From Phycisphaeraceae bacterium (GTDB taxonomy: Bacteria; Planctomycetota; Phycisphaerae; Phycisphaerales; UBA1924), in NCBI GenBank assembly GCA_019636565.1, contig JAHBXG010000009.1, positions 59,294 to 123,293 of the forward strand: a DNA stretch of 64,000 bases. Reading direction: 5' to 3'. Shown piece after piece: positions 20,388 to 29,176 of the stretch. Position numbers and translations under genes: made by a program. Under the pieces are notes generated by a model. That model was not told the origin of the DNA, ran no database searches, and saw only the letters and a list, made by a program, of their open reading frames with translations. The stretch's first letter is position 1; each line of letters begins with the position of its first letter.

Positions 20388-21218
20388 ATGGCACGTCCAA
20401 CCCGCAACTTCACCGGAACTCAGATTGTCGAAGCTCTGGTTTCACTGGGCGCCGAGCTCGGGCGCACGCCGACCAAGATCGAACTGTTCGCGAAGCTGGG
20501 CATGCATCAACGTCACTTTGAGGCGCACTTCGAGACATACAACGACGCGCTGGCTGCGGCAAAGCTTCCTCCGAACATCTTGAAGTGCGGGGACGCGAAT
20601 CGGCTGCTCGATGACTGGGGCAACCTCGCGCGCCAGCTCGGACACATCCCACGTCTTGCCGAGTACAGATCGCGGGGAAAGTACAGCGTGAACGCGTACA
20701 GGCGCGTGTTCGACTCCTGGGCCGGCGTGGCAAGGGCCTTCAACGCCCGCTCCGGCGAAGACCGCAAGTGGCACGACGTCATCAAGATCATCGAATCGAG
20801 TAAGGTGCGACGGGGCGGACAACCTCTTGTTCTTTCCGACATCGATGCCGCCACGAACTTTGCTCCGCCCACGACAGCGACATACGGCAAGCCCATCAAC
20901 TTTGATTTTCTGCGCAACGCGCCCGTCAACGAAGCCGGTGTGGTCTACCTCTTCGGTTGCCTCGCGACAAAGCTCGGCTATTCAGTCGAGGCGATCCAGA
21001 CCGGGTTCCCCGACTGCGAAGCCAAGCGGGAAGGCAAAGACGGCCGCCTGAGGCGCGTCCGCATCGAGTTCGAATTCGAGAGCCGCAACTTCGAACTGCA
21101 CAAGCACGATGTTTCCGGCTGCGATGTCATCGTCTGCTGGCACCACAACTGGAAGGAGTGTCCGCTCCACGTCGTGGAACTCAAAAAGGAACTGGAAAAG
21201 CTCCAAAAAGCCGCGTGA
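20388..21218 (+). CDS. Protein with two homing-endonuclease-associated repeats and a putative nuclease-like C-terminal domain
   Basis: A 276-residue soluble protein. Two HNH-associated DNA-binding repeats occupy about residues 8-60 (IVEALVSLGAELGRTPTKIEL to FETYNDALAAAKLP) and 67-120 (LARQLGHIPRLAEY to YRRVFDSWAGVARAF). The C-terminal half (about 165-270) has a conserved-looking core: GVVYLFGCLATKLGY, TGFPDCEAKR, VRIEFEFESRNFELHKHD and GCDVIVCWHHNW. The PD ... EFE order followed by H and D residues recalls PD-(D/E)xK nucleases, but no catalytic Lys is obvious, so this is inference. No HNH Cys/His centre is present, and there is no partner methylase or recombinase. It could be a solitary DNA-binding nuclease-like or defence protein. 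Confidence 0.55.
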   Translation: MARPTRNFTGTQIVEALVSLGAELGRTPTKIELFAKLGMHQRHFEAHFETYNDALAAAKLPPNILKCGDANRLLDDWGNLARQLGHIPRLAEYRSRGKYSVNAYRRVFDSWAGVARAFNARSGEDRKWHDVIKIIESSKVRRGGQPLVLSDIDAATNFAPPTTATYGKPINFDFLRNAPVNEAGVVYLFGCLATKLGYSVEAIQTGFPDCEAKREGKDGRLRRVRIEFEFESRNFELHKHDVSGCDVIVCWHHNWKECPLHVVELKKELEKLQKAA

Positions 21219-21225
21219 GTTTCTT

Positions 21226-21253
21226 CCTAGTGCCTAGTGCCCAGTGGCAAGTG
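21226..21253. repeat. Four 7-bp tandem repeats (CCTAGTG family)
   Basis: Consecutive units CCTAGTG, CCTAGTG, CCCAGTG and GCAAGTG begin 7 bases after the stop of the preceding gene. The last two units diverge by one and two or three bases. Function unknown. Confidence 0.6.
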
Positions 21254-21453
21254 CCTTCCCCTCTCTTTGACAACCAAATACGTTCTGCCGGACAGATGCA
21301 GTCTGGCGCACGGTCTCCAATAGCACGCCGCGGTTCTGCAACATCGTTTTCGAGACTTTCGATGCCCGGGGAAAGATCGGATTGCCGAATGCGACGCGTG
21401 TACGAAGCCGTCGGGCGGTTTGTTTCAGGACATTTCCAGCGCGCTGCTTTTCA

Positions 21454-21604
21454 AGAGAACGCGGAGTTTGCGGAGAAGGCGGAGTATCGCGGAGAATGCG
21501 GAATGCATCGCAAATGAAAACTTCTTCGCGGCGCCGAATCCGGCATCAATCACTTCTTTTTCACTCCGCGGCACTCCGCACACTCAGCGTTCTCCGCGTT
21601 CTCT
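21454..21604. repeat. Inverted repeat with 13-bp perfect arms and internal GCGGAG units
   Basis: AGAGAACGCGGAG (21454-21466) is the exact reverse complement of CTCCGCGTTCTCT (21592-21604). Inside, the left part repeats GCGGAG four to five times at about 9-11 base spacing (up to 21503) and the right part repeats CTCCGC three times (from about 21563), so the whole 151 bp can fold into a long imperfect hairpin. It lies between convergent genes and looks like a dispersed palindromic element. Confidence 0.65.
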
Positions 21605-21702
21605 GGTGTTACGTTCTCGTATGCCCGCCGCAAGTCATACGCATGATTCTCGGCAAGCGGTTGGGTTGTTGTGCGGAGTATGCACGAATCACGCGCGGTA
21701 AC

Positions 21703-23250
21703 TTAGAGACACGTCAGCATGTTGTACGCATTGGCGAAGACGACGAAGTCGGCGTCATCGACGAAGTTATCGTCGTTGAGATCCGCCGGACACCCAACGG
21801 GCATCGAAGGATCAGCGCAGTCCAGCACGTCATACGCGCCTGCGAAGATCACGAAATCCGAATCATCGACAAACGAATCACCGTTCAGATCGCCCGGGCA
21901 CGCCGCGCCGAACGTGAAGCGCGCGTTGGGCACGATCGCCGAGATTCCATAGCCGTAAATGGGCGACTTGATGTTCTGCGGCTCCGGCGGCGTAACGATC
22001 CCGGATCGAACGCGTACGTCCACCGAGCCTGATCCCGCCGGAACGGTGACGAGCAGGTGGGCATCGTCGATGAACGCCACGCTGGTGGCGGGCGTGCTGC
22101 CGAAGAGCACGGCCAGGTTGCCGCAGGAACCCGCAAAGTTTTGGCCGATCACGGTCAGCGATGAACCGGGTGCTCCGGCGGACGCACTCAGACCTGTCAC
22201 GATCGGCGTCAAATCAACCATCTCGAAGTCGGCATATCGCAGACTCTTCAGCCCACGCACGCTGTCCTGAATGTCATCGTCGTCCCACGTGACCGTCGGC
22301 GTGTTGTTCGCATCGACCGAGTAACTCGCGCCGGTCACGAAGAAATTGCTCCCGTTGTCCGCGAGAATCAGGCCGTAGTCCTTCATCGCCTGCGCGACGA
22401 TCTTCGATTGCGGGTACATGTTGGAGATGTTCACGCTCGACTTCAGCCGGAATCGCGAGCCCATCGGCGGCTGAATCGCAGCGTTGTTGTTGCCCGGGTT
22501 TGCCACGTGCGAGCCCGGATAGATGTACTTGTTGAGGATGACCGCGTTCTGAAGCGTGAATCGGAGCGGGTGGCGGATCACGCCCGCGGCAAGTTCATCG
22601 GGGCGTGCCAGGCCCGTCAGAATCGGCAAGCCCGCGGCATCCGCCGAAGTCCAACCTCGCGTCCGGAAGGTATTCGCCTTCAGGTCCCACACTGCTTCGT
22701 TCGCGGCATGCCACTTGTTGTCCGGGTTTTCGTTCGGACGGGAGGCGTTGTAGAACTCATACAAAACATTCGTGTCTATGTCCCAGACCAGCAGGTGGGA
22801 ATCCCCTCGTGCGGCAAGCCCGAACCTCGGGCCATTTTGATAGTCGCCTTCAAGCACGGCGTTCGCAGGGATCGGACATGGAGTCGGATCGCTCTGGTTC
22901 GCATAGATTCCCAGGACGACAGCAATCTTTGGGGTGGAATTCCCGTGCACGACATTGAACGGGATTCCGTAGAGGTCGCTGCCGTTCTGAAAGTCCTGCG
23001 AAAAGTCGGGGTGGAAGCGGCCATCCCCATAGCGGGAGATGATGTTGCTCATGATCGCCGCGGATGATGCAGCAACCGGCGCGGTTGCGATGCTCTGGTT
23101 CCAGGGGTTGTCCGCGGGGAAGAGGTTGATGCCCAGGAGTTGCGCAATGGCGGACGTTGATGGCAGCAGGCCGATGAGTGAAATCGCTGAAATCAAGGCG
23201 AGCCTTGGCGAGTACGTGCTGCTCAATCCCGGTCGCAAGTTCTTGAACAT
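21703..23250 (-). CDS. Large secreted protein with IPT/TIG domain and dockerin-like tail
   Basis: A 515-residue secreted protein. The signal peptide runs through RLALISAISLIGLLPSTSAIAQ. The main body (about residues 25-330) belongs to an uncharacterised family with features such as ADNPWNQSIATAPV, GDSHLLVWDIDTNVLYEFYN, GWTSADAAGLPILTGLARPDE and KDYGLILADNGSNFFVTGA. An IPT/TIG-like immunoglobulin fold follows (about 335-415, IVTGLSASAGAPGSSLTVIG). The C-terminus holds two dockerin-like loops (DLNGDSFVDDSDFVIFAGAY and DLNDDNFVDDADFVVFANAY) around CADPSMPVGCPA and ends in TCL. The ATG at 23250 (MFKNLRPG) is preferred to one 8 codons upstream. Probably a surface-exposed protein; enzymatic activity is not evident. 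Confidence 0.75.
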   Translation of the reverse strand: MFKNLRPGLSSTYSPRLALISAISLIGLLPSTSAIAQLLGINLFPADNPWNQSIATAPVAASSAAIMSNIISRYGDGRFHPDFSQDFQNGSDLYGIPFNVVHGNSTPKIAVVLGIYANQSDPTPCPIPANAVLEGDYQNGPRFGLAARGDSHLLVWDIDTNVLYEFYNASRPNENPDNKWHAANEAVWDLKANTFRTRGWTSADAAGLPILTGLARPDELAAGVIRHPLRFTLQNAVILNKYIYPGSHVANPGNNNAAIQPPMGSRFRLKSSVNISNMYPQSKIVAQAMKDYGLILADNGSNFFVTGASYSVDANNTPTVTWDDDDIQDSVRGLKSLRYADFEMVDLTPIVTGLSASAGAPGSSLTVIGQNFAGSCGNLAVLFGSTPATSVAFIDDAHLLVTVPAGSGSVDVRVRSGIVTPPEPQNIKSPIYGYGISAIVPNARFTFGAACPGDLNGDSFVDDSDFVIFAGAYDVLDCADPSMPVGCPADLNDDNFVDDADFVVFANAYNMLTCL

Positions 23251-23347
23251 GGGGTCGGCTCCGGTGATTGGCAACGGACCGGTTCTTGCAAACCCGTCTG
23301 CGGATTACAGGTCAGAGCACCATGGCCATGTCACCGACGCGCAGCGC

Positions 23348-24163
23348 TCATTCCGGACAGAGAAGTGCGTTGTATGCGGCGACGAAGGTTACAAAGTCAG
23401 AATCTTCGACGATTCCGTCCCCGTTGAGGTCCGACGCACAGCCCGCAGGCATCGCCGGATCAGCGCAGTCCAAGATGTTGTAGGCGAAAATGAAGATGAC
23501 GAAGTCTGAGTCGTCAACCTGTCCGTCGTGATTCAGGTCGGCCCGGCAGCCCGAAGCGGCACCCCCGTATTGCAGATGATCGACTTCGAGGCCGCCGCTG
23601 TTGTGGCTGATGTTGATCGCCGAGATTCCCGCAAGGTTGATGATTCCGTAAAAGCGGTCTTCGTCGGTCTCGCCGTTATTGCCGTTGTCGGCATGGTGCC
23701 CGGTGACGGTGCCGAGCGAGTTGCCCGAGGCGTCGAACGCCTCGAAGATGATCGTCGCTCCACCGCCGCCATCGGTCCAAACGATGCCGGCGTGCGTGGG
23801 AAGCGAGCCGAGCACCGCAGCGTCGAATGTGAACCGCATATCGGCAGCACCAAAGAACGAATCGCCCAACAGGCCCGAGCCATCGATGTTGCCATCGTCA
23901 CAATCGACCGAATCGTGGATCGACGGCCCGAAGACAACGCTGGTCACGCCGCCCTGATTGGCGGTGACGCCGGGCACGTTGAAAAGGTGATCCTCGAAAG
24001 TTTCGAGATAGAAGTACCCGAGGGAGAGCCCGCTGAACGGGCTGTCTTCGAAGCAGATGTAGGGCGTTGGGCCAAGGAGCGTTTGAGCCTTTGACGCGAG
24101 GCCACCTCCCAACAGAATGCCGGAGATGGTGCCGACGATGATGGATGCGGAACGGTTGAGCAT
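23348..24163 (-). CDS. Secreted protein with dockerin-like tail
   Basis: A 271-residue protein. The signal peptide (MLNRSASIIVGTISGILLGGGLASKAQ) is followed by a domain of about 190 residues with FEDSPFSGLSLGYFYLETFEDHLFNVPGV, GIVWTDGGGGATIIFEAFDASG and ISAINISHNSGGLEVDHLQYG, a beta-sandwich pattern seen in many secreted 'choice-of-anchor' proteins. The tail has two dockerin-like EF-hand loops (DLNHDGQVDDSDFVIFIFAY and DLNGDGIVEDSDFVTFVAAY) with the same Cys spacing as its neighbours and ends LLCPE. It is 97 bp upstream of the IPT/TIG gene on the same strand and might be co-transcribed. Function unknown. Confidence 0.75.
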   Translation of the reverse strand: MLNRSASIIVGTISGILLGGGLASKAQTLLGPTPYICFEDSPFSGLSLGYFYLETFEDHLFNVPGVTANQGGVTSVVFGPSIHDSVDCDDGNIDGSGLLGDSFFGAADMRFTFDAAVLGSLPTHAGIVWTDGGGGATIIFEAFDASGNSLGTVTGHHADNGNNGETDEDRFYGIINLAGISAINISHNSGGLEVDHLQYGGAASGCRADLNHDGQVDDSDFVIFIFAYNILDCADPAMPAGCASDLNGDGIVEDSDFVTFVAAYNALLCPE

Positions 24164-24385
24164 GAGGACTCCCCTTCTTGAAGGAATCGCCCGACTTTGC
24201 AGGCGGGCCGCACATGCAGACTAACAGCGGTCTGAGGGAAATGAAGCGAAAAGCAAGATTGGCCGCGGAATCGTCCGGTTCGAACGGGATTGCGCCGGCC
24301 GGCCCGCAGGGCTCACGCGTTGCACGCTCGTCCCTGTGCCACTACGCTGTCGCGACGGGAAGGAGCCCGAGTGTTGCAGGAAGAG

Positions 24386-26812
24386 ATGCCAAGCCAGATC
24401 GAGCCGGGAGTCGGGGGCGAAATGGGCGAGCTTGTCAAGGGGCTCACGGCCCCCCAGCAGCAGGCCGTACAGACGACCGAGGGGCCGCTTTTGGTGCTTG
24501 CCGGCGCCGGCTCGGGCAAGACGCGGGTGATCACGCGCCGCATCGCGTTTTTGATCCATCAGGGCGTGCCCCCGTGGTCGATTCTCGCGGTGACGTTTAC
24601 GAACAAGGCCGCCGCGGAGATGCGCGAGCGTGTGATGACGGTGCTCGGCCACGATCCGCGCCTGACGCGAGGCCTCACCGTGACGACCTTCCACTCGCTG
24701 TGCGCGCGTCTGCTTCGCCGCTACGCCGAGGCGGCGGGCCTCAAGCCCGAGTTCTCGATTTACGACTCCAACGATCAATCGGCGCTCGCGAAAAAGGTCA
24801 TCGCCGAGTTGCAGCTCTCCACCAGCAACTGGCCACCCCGAAGCGTTCTTTCGGCCATCTCATCGGCGAAGAACGAACTGCTCGACGCCGACGAGTTCGC
24901 GGCGCGCGCACACGATTTCTATTCGCGCACCGTCGCGAAGATCTATCAGGGGTATCAGAAGGCTCTCAAACTCGCGGGTGCGGTCGATTTCGATGATCTG
25001 CTCGTGCTGACGGCGAAACTGCTCCAGAACAACACCGAAATCCGCCAGGAGTGCAACGACCGCTGGCGCTACCTGCTCATCGATGAGTATCAGGACACCA
25101 ATCACGCTCAGTTTGTGATCGCCTCGCTCATCGCCGGAAAGAACGAAGAAGAGCGGCCGCCCAATATCTGCGTAGTGGGCGATCCGGATCAGGCCATCTA
25201 CGGCTGGCGCGGTGCCGACATTGCCAACATCCTCGAGTTCGAGAAGAACTACCCCGGCACCAAAGTGATCATGCTGGGAGAGAACTTCCGCTCAACGGCG
25301 CCGATCCTGAAAGTTGCGGACACGCTGATCCGCAACAATATCAAGCGCAAGCACAAGGATCTGTTCACTTCTCGTACCGGGGGCGAACGCGTCGAGATCT
25401 CGCTCGCGCGCGACGAGAACCACGAGGCTGCGCTCGTGGTCGATTGGCTTCGGAGCGTGAAAGACGAACGCGAGGATTCACCCAATCCGATCGCCTGGCG
25501 CGAGATGGCGATCTTCTATCGCACCAACTCGCTCAGCCGCGTGATGGAAGATGCGCTCCGGTCTGCCGCGATCCCCTACACCATCGCGCGGGGCACCGCG
25601 TTCTATGAACGCGAGGAAGTGAAGAACGCCATCGCGTATCTGCGTGTTGTCGCGAACCCGAGCGACGGCGTCTCCCTGGCGCGCATCGTCAACACGCCAA
25701 CCCGAGGCATCGGCGCGACCACGTACGGCAAGATTGAGGATGCGGCAGCGCATCAGGGCAAGCCGGTGCTCGAAGTGATGCACGACGCCTACGGACTCGG
25801 GGAGATCGCAGGACGTGGTGCCGCGGCAGTTGGCAAGTTCGTCCAGATGCTCGGCGAATGGACCGGTGGCGGCACGTTCATGGGAGCGCAGGTTCCGACG
25901 GGCCTTGCCGATCTCGTCTCCCGCATCATCCGCGAATCCGGCCTCGAAGCGATGTACCGCACGCAGGCCAAGGCAAGTGGCAGCGATGCCGACCTGGAAC
26001 GCCTCGACAACCTCGACGAACTCGTGAGTTCGGCCCGCCAGTTCGAAATGGAATTCGATGCGATGGCCGACCCGGCCGCGGAGAATGCGGATGGTCTTGC
26101 GCGTCCGAGCGATCAGACGCCGCCGCTGCTCGCGATGTTGCGGGCGTACCTGGAATCGATCGCGCTGGTGGCCGATGCGGATGCCGTGGACCCGGCGCAG
26201 GGCGCGATCACGCTGATGACGCTCCACGCCGCCAAAGGGCTGGAGTTCAAGGCCGTCGCGATGATCGGGCTGGAAGAGGGGCAGTTGCCGCACAGCCGGG
26301 CACGTGAATCGCAGGAGCAGCTCGAAGAAGAGCGGCGGCTGTGCTTTGTCGGCATCACCCGGGCCATGCGCCGCCTGCACCTGACCAGCAGTCGCTACCG
26401 GACGATGCGCGGCATCCCGGAGCGGACGATCCCGAGCCGGTTCCTTGAAGAGCTCCCAAAGGACTCGGTCCTCATCAGCGATCAGGCCGATGCACTCGGC
26501 GACCTCGACGATTTCATCGAACGAGGTGAAGGTGGTGGGGGTGGTGGGGGTGGTGGGCAGCGGTTCGAGGCGGAGGGCGAGTTTGCCGCGAGAGATTCAA
26601 AGCGAGCCAAACTGGCATGGAGCGGAACGGGAAAGTTGGGAGCCAAAAGTTCTCCCTTCCCCGTGGGCAGCACCGTGCGCCATCCGCAGTTCGGCGAAGG
26701 CGAAGTGGTGAGCATTACCGCGGGGGCGAATGCACGCGCAACGATCCGCTTCCGAGGCGTCGGCACCAAGACGCTGGTTCTGGAGTATGCGCGCCTGACT
26801 CGCGTGAAGTAA
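24386..26812 (+). CDS. pcrA: ATP-dependent DNA helicase, PcrA/UvrD family
   Basis: 3'-5' superfamily 1A helicase for repair and removal of recombinase filaments. The 808-residue protein has the Q motif LTAPQQQAVQTTEGPLLVLAG, Walker A AGAGSGKTRVITRR, motif II LLIDEYQDTNHAQF, motif III GDPDQAIYGWRGAD, motif IV LGENFRST, motif V LMTLHAAKGLEFKAVAM and motif VI EEERRLCFVGITRAM. Near residues 716-724 is a nine-glycine run, then a short PcrA/UvrD-type C-terminal domain (VRHPQFGEGEVVSITAG to LEYARLTRVK) that binds RNA polymerase in relatives. I use the ATG at 24386 (MPSQIEPG) with AGGA upstream; M at 24422 is an alternative. Confidence 0.93.
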   Translation: MPSQIEPGVGGEMGELVKGLTAPQQQAVQTTEGPLLVLAGAGSGKTRVITRRIAFLIHQGVPPWSILAVTFTNKAAAEMRERVMTVLGHDPRLTRGLTVTTFHSLCARLLRRYAEAAGLKPEFSIYDSNDQSALAKKVIAELQLSTSNWPPRSVLSAISSAKNELLDADEFAARAHDFYSRTVAKIYQGYQKALKLAGAVDFDDLLVLTAKLLQNNTEIRQECNDRWRYLLIDEYQDTNHAQFVIASLIAGKNEEERPPNICVVGDPDQAIYGWRGADIANILEFEKNYPGTKVIMLGENFRSTAPILKVADTLIRNNIKRKHKDLFTSRTGGERVEISLARDENHEAALVVDWLRSVKDEREDSPNPIAWREMAIFYRTNSLSRVMEDALRSAAIPYTIARGTAFYEREEVKNAIAYLRVVANPSDGVSLARIVNTPTRGIGATTYGKIEDAAAHQGKPVLEVMHDAYGLGEIAGRGAAAVGKFVQMLGEWTGGGTFMGAQVPTGLADLVSRIIRESGLEAMYRTQAKASGSDADLERLDNLDELVSSARQFEMEFDAMADPAAENADGLARPSDQTPPLLAMLRAYLESIALVADADAVDPAQGAITLMTLHAAKGLEFKAVAMIGLEEGQLPHSRARESQEQLEEERRLCFVGITRAMRRLHLTSSRYRTMRGIPERTIPSRFLEELPKDSVLISDQADALGDLDDFIERGEGGGGGGGGGQRFEAEGEFAARDSKRAKLAWSGTGKLGAKSSPFPVGSTVRHPQFGEGEVVSITAGANARATIRFRGVGTKTLVLEYARLTRVK
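26531..26557 (+). repeat. Three perfect 9-bp repeats (GGTGGTGGG) inside the helicase gene
   Basis: Three exact in-frame copies encode nine consecutive glycines in the linker between the helicase core and the C-terminal domain. A change in copy number would alter linker length without shifting frame. The G-runs could also form a quadruplex. Confidence 0.85.
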
Positions 26813-26911
26813 GTTCGGCCAGGCCGTTCTCTTCGCTCCGCAAGCAAGCATCCCGAACCTCTCGGTGTACTGGCGCGCTGTATCCTGACAGTTGAACAAC
26901 AGGAGCTTTGC

Positions 26912-28468
26912 ATGAAGACGCTTCGCAATCGGATCGCCGGTGGTCTTGCTCTGAGTCTCCTCGCCGGCAGCGCTCTCGCGCAGGACAAGGCGCAGGGGCC
27001 CGTGGTCACGATCTACAGCACGCTGAATCCCGGCCAGGGAGTGCCGCGAGACGCGCTGGCGCAGGCCAGGTACAGCGGCGGCTGGTCGAATATCTCGAAC
27101 ATCGTGCAAGGCTTCGCGACCGTGCGCCAGTATGTCACTCTCGACCTTAAGAATGGCCTCAACGACGTTCGCGTCACCGATGTCGCCGCCCTCATCGAGC
27201 CGACAACGGTCTCCTTCCAGTCACTCACCGCCCCGAACACGACTCGCGTGCTGGAACAGAACTTCCAGTTCGATTTGATCGGGCGGGAGAAACTGCTTGA
27301 GAAGTACGTCGATCGGGAAATCAAGGTGGGCTCGCCGGCGGGCGACAGCGTGTCGTTCACCAGCGGTACGTTGCTCAGCACCGCGGGCGGCATCGTGTTG
27401 CGCGACAAGGGTGGGCAGATTCAGATCGTCGGGAACGCGACGAGTTTTGAGCTGCCGACTCTGCCCCAGGGGTTGTTGACGCGTCCGACGCTGCTCTGGC
27501 AGGTGGAGACGCAGCAGCCGGGGACGCACACGGCGCGGATCACGTATGAGACGGAGGGGATGACCTGGTGGGCGGACTACAACGCGCTGTTTGCCCCGGG
27601 CAAGGACAACAACAGCGGGACGCTCGATCTCTCGGCGTGGGTGAGCATCGTGAACCAGTCGGGCGCGAGTTACCCGGAGGCCACGCTCAAACTGATCGCG
27701 GGCCGAGTGAACAGGATTCAGCCCCAGCAGAACGCCTACGGCGGACGCCGAGAACTGAGCGCAATGGCCGATCGCGCGGACGGATTCGAACAAAAGGCGT
27801 TCTTCGAATATCACCTTTACACGCTCGGGCGTGCCACAACCCTGCCGGATAACTCCACCAAGCAGATCGAGCTCTTTCCGGCTGTCCTCAAGATTCCCTG
27901 CGAGAAGACGCTTGTCTACGACGGGCTTGCGATGGAAATCGGTGATTGGGGCGGCCCGATGACCGATCAGGGCTTCGGCTCCCAGGGTCGCACCACTGTC
28001 GATGTCTATTTGCGCTTCCAGAACTCCAAGGCCTCGGGTTTGGGAATCCCGATGCCCGCCGGGCGCGTGCGAGTAAGCCAGGTTGACGCCGGTAAGAACG
28101 GGCAGCCCGCCGACGCAATCGCCGAATTCATCGGCGAGGATGTGCTGAAGCACACGCCGAAAGACGAATCGGTGCTGCTTAAGTTGGGCGCCGCGTTCGA
28201 TGTGGTGGGGGAGCGCAAGCAGGTTGACTTCAAAGTTGACAGCAACCGGCGCACCATGGAGGAGACAATCGAGATCAGCGTCCGCAACCACAAAGACATC
28301 AAGACCAACGTGATCGTTCGCGAACGACTCTACCGCTGGGCCAATTGGGAGATCAGCGGCGCCACCGAGAAATACGAAAAGACCGACTCACGCACCATCC
28401 AGTTTCCGCTCACGCTGGAGCCTGGAAAAGAGGGCAAGGTGCGATACACGGTCAAGTACAGCTGGTGA
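26912..28468 (+). CDS. DUF4139 domain-containing secreted protein
   Basis: A 518-residue protein with a signal peptide (MKTLRNRIAGGLALSLLAGSALAQ). The body matches DUF4139 (mucoidy-inhibitor-like proteins): TVSFQSLTAPNTTRVLEQNFQFDL, TEGMTWWADYNALFAPGKDNNS, ASYPEATLKLIAGRVN, then VYLRFQNSKASGLGIPMPAGRVRV, LKLGAAFDVVGERKQVDFKVD and SDR-free beta repeats to the end (PLTLEPGKEGKVRYTVKYSW). The biochemical role of this family is unknown; some relatives affect capsule or mucoidy. An AGGAG box (26900-26904) lies before the ATG. It converges with a lipoprotein gene, 11 bp apart. Confidence 0.85.
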   Translation: MKTLRNRIAGGLALSLLAGSALAQDKAQGPVVTIYSTLNPGQGVPRDALAQARYSGGWSNISNIVQGFATVRQYVTLDLKNGLNDVRVTDVAALIEPTTVSFQSLTAPNTTRVLEQNFQFDLIGREKLLEKYVDREIKVGSPAGDSVSFTSGTLLSTAGGIVLRDKGGQIQIVGNATSFELPTLPQGLLTRPTLLWQVETQQPGTHTARITYETEGMTWWADYNALFAPGKDNNSGTLDLSAWVSIVNQSGASYPEATLKLIAGRVNRIQPQQNAYGGRRELSAMADRADGFEQKAFFEYHLYTLGRATTLPDNSTKQIELFPAVLKIPCEKTLVYDGLAMEIGDWGGPMTDQGFGSQGRTTVDVYLRFQNSKASGLGIPMPAGRVRVSQVDAGKNGQPADAIAEFIGEDVLKHTPKDESVLLKLGAAFDVVGERKQVDFKVDSNRRTMEETIEISVRNHKDIKTNVIVRERLYRWANWEISGATEKYEKTDSRTIQFPLTLEPGKEGKVRYTVKYSW

Positions 28469-28479
28469 TCGGCGATGCT

Positions 28480-29037
28480 TCAGGGTGTCGGCGCGGGCAC
28501 GATCGGGTCGGACTTGGGTGCCGGTGGCGGCGGCGGCGAGCCTGCCGGCCCGGATGACGTTGGCCTGGGGGCGGGCACCGGTGTCCCGGGGGTCACCATG
28601 ACGGCCTTGCCAGGTGCACCGGCATACTCGACACGGGGGTCGCTTCCGGTGGCGTATTCCGGGGTCTTCCGGATTGTCACATCCATCCGGCGCGAGTATC
28701 TGTCCGGGCACGCCATCACACTGGTGAGTTCGCCCGCGCGCACCGGGTGATCGAAGAACTGCCAACGCATCGCGTCGGGATTGGCAGGGTTGTCCGGGTA
28801 CTGCGCCTCGTGGAAGCGGAACGTCAACTGCGTAGCCACCGGAACGTCGGCTGTCCAGATGGGCTCGTTCGTTCGAACGTCGACCAGCGTGACGGTCACC
28901 GGATAGAACTCGTTCGAAATGAACGTAAAGGTGTCATTCGAGCGCATTGAACCGCCGGGACGGTAGACATTGCAACCCGAAATCGAGGCAAGAGAAAGGA
29001 CGAGAGTTGTCGCGGCAATGGCGCGGCCAAAGTGCAT
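28480..29037 (-). CDS. Lipoprotein of unknown function, proline-rich C-terminus
   Basis: A 185-residue putative lipoprotein: signal peptide MHFGRAIAATTLVLSLASISGC with lipobox ISGC (Cys22). A central beta-rich domain (about 30-130; FISNEFYPVTVTLVDVRTNEPIW, PVATQLTFRFHEAQY) is followed by a low-complexity tail rich in Pro (TPVPAPRPTSSGPAGSPPPPP). No family was recognised. It probably sits at the outer or cytoplasmic membrane surface. Confidence 0.65.
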   Translation of the reverse strand: MHFGRAIAATTLVLSLASISGCNVYRPGGSMRSNDTFTFISNEFYPVTVTLVDVRTNEPIWTADVPVATQLTFRFHEAQYPDNPANPDAMRWQFFDHPVRAGELTSVMACPDRYSRRMDVTIRKTPEYATGSDPRVEYAGAPGKAVMVTPGTPVPAPRPTSSGPAGSPPPPPAPKSDPIVPAPTP

Positions 29038-29176
29038 TGAGATTCTCCGGCTCGGTCGGGGGTTCCTGTCCGCCGCCGAGCGTCCCAGAATGTATCGGCT
29101 CTTGCGGTGTTCGTCGTGACTTGTCGCAAAGATCGTTCGGAAAACGGTCGGTTTGTCCTTGATAAACTGGCGTTCG

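Larger units (their letters stand above)
21219..21702. other. 484-bp gene-free convergent region with repeats
   Basis: The largest gap in the window, between the repeat-nuclease gene and a dockerin-tailed gene that converge on it. It holds a 7-bp tandem repeat array right after the nuclease gene and a 151-bp inverted repeat built from GCGGAG-type units (both listed separately). The remainder shows no coding potential I would support: the short ORFs here are rich in Arg/Ser and lack ribosome binding sites. Confidence 0.5.

Noticed and set aside
21219..21702. Insertion sequence remnant or CRISPR array in the repeat-rich gap
   Set aside because: The tandem units are 7 bp with no spacers, and there is no transposase fragment or target-site duplication.
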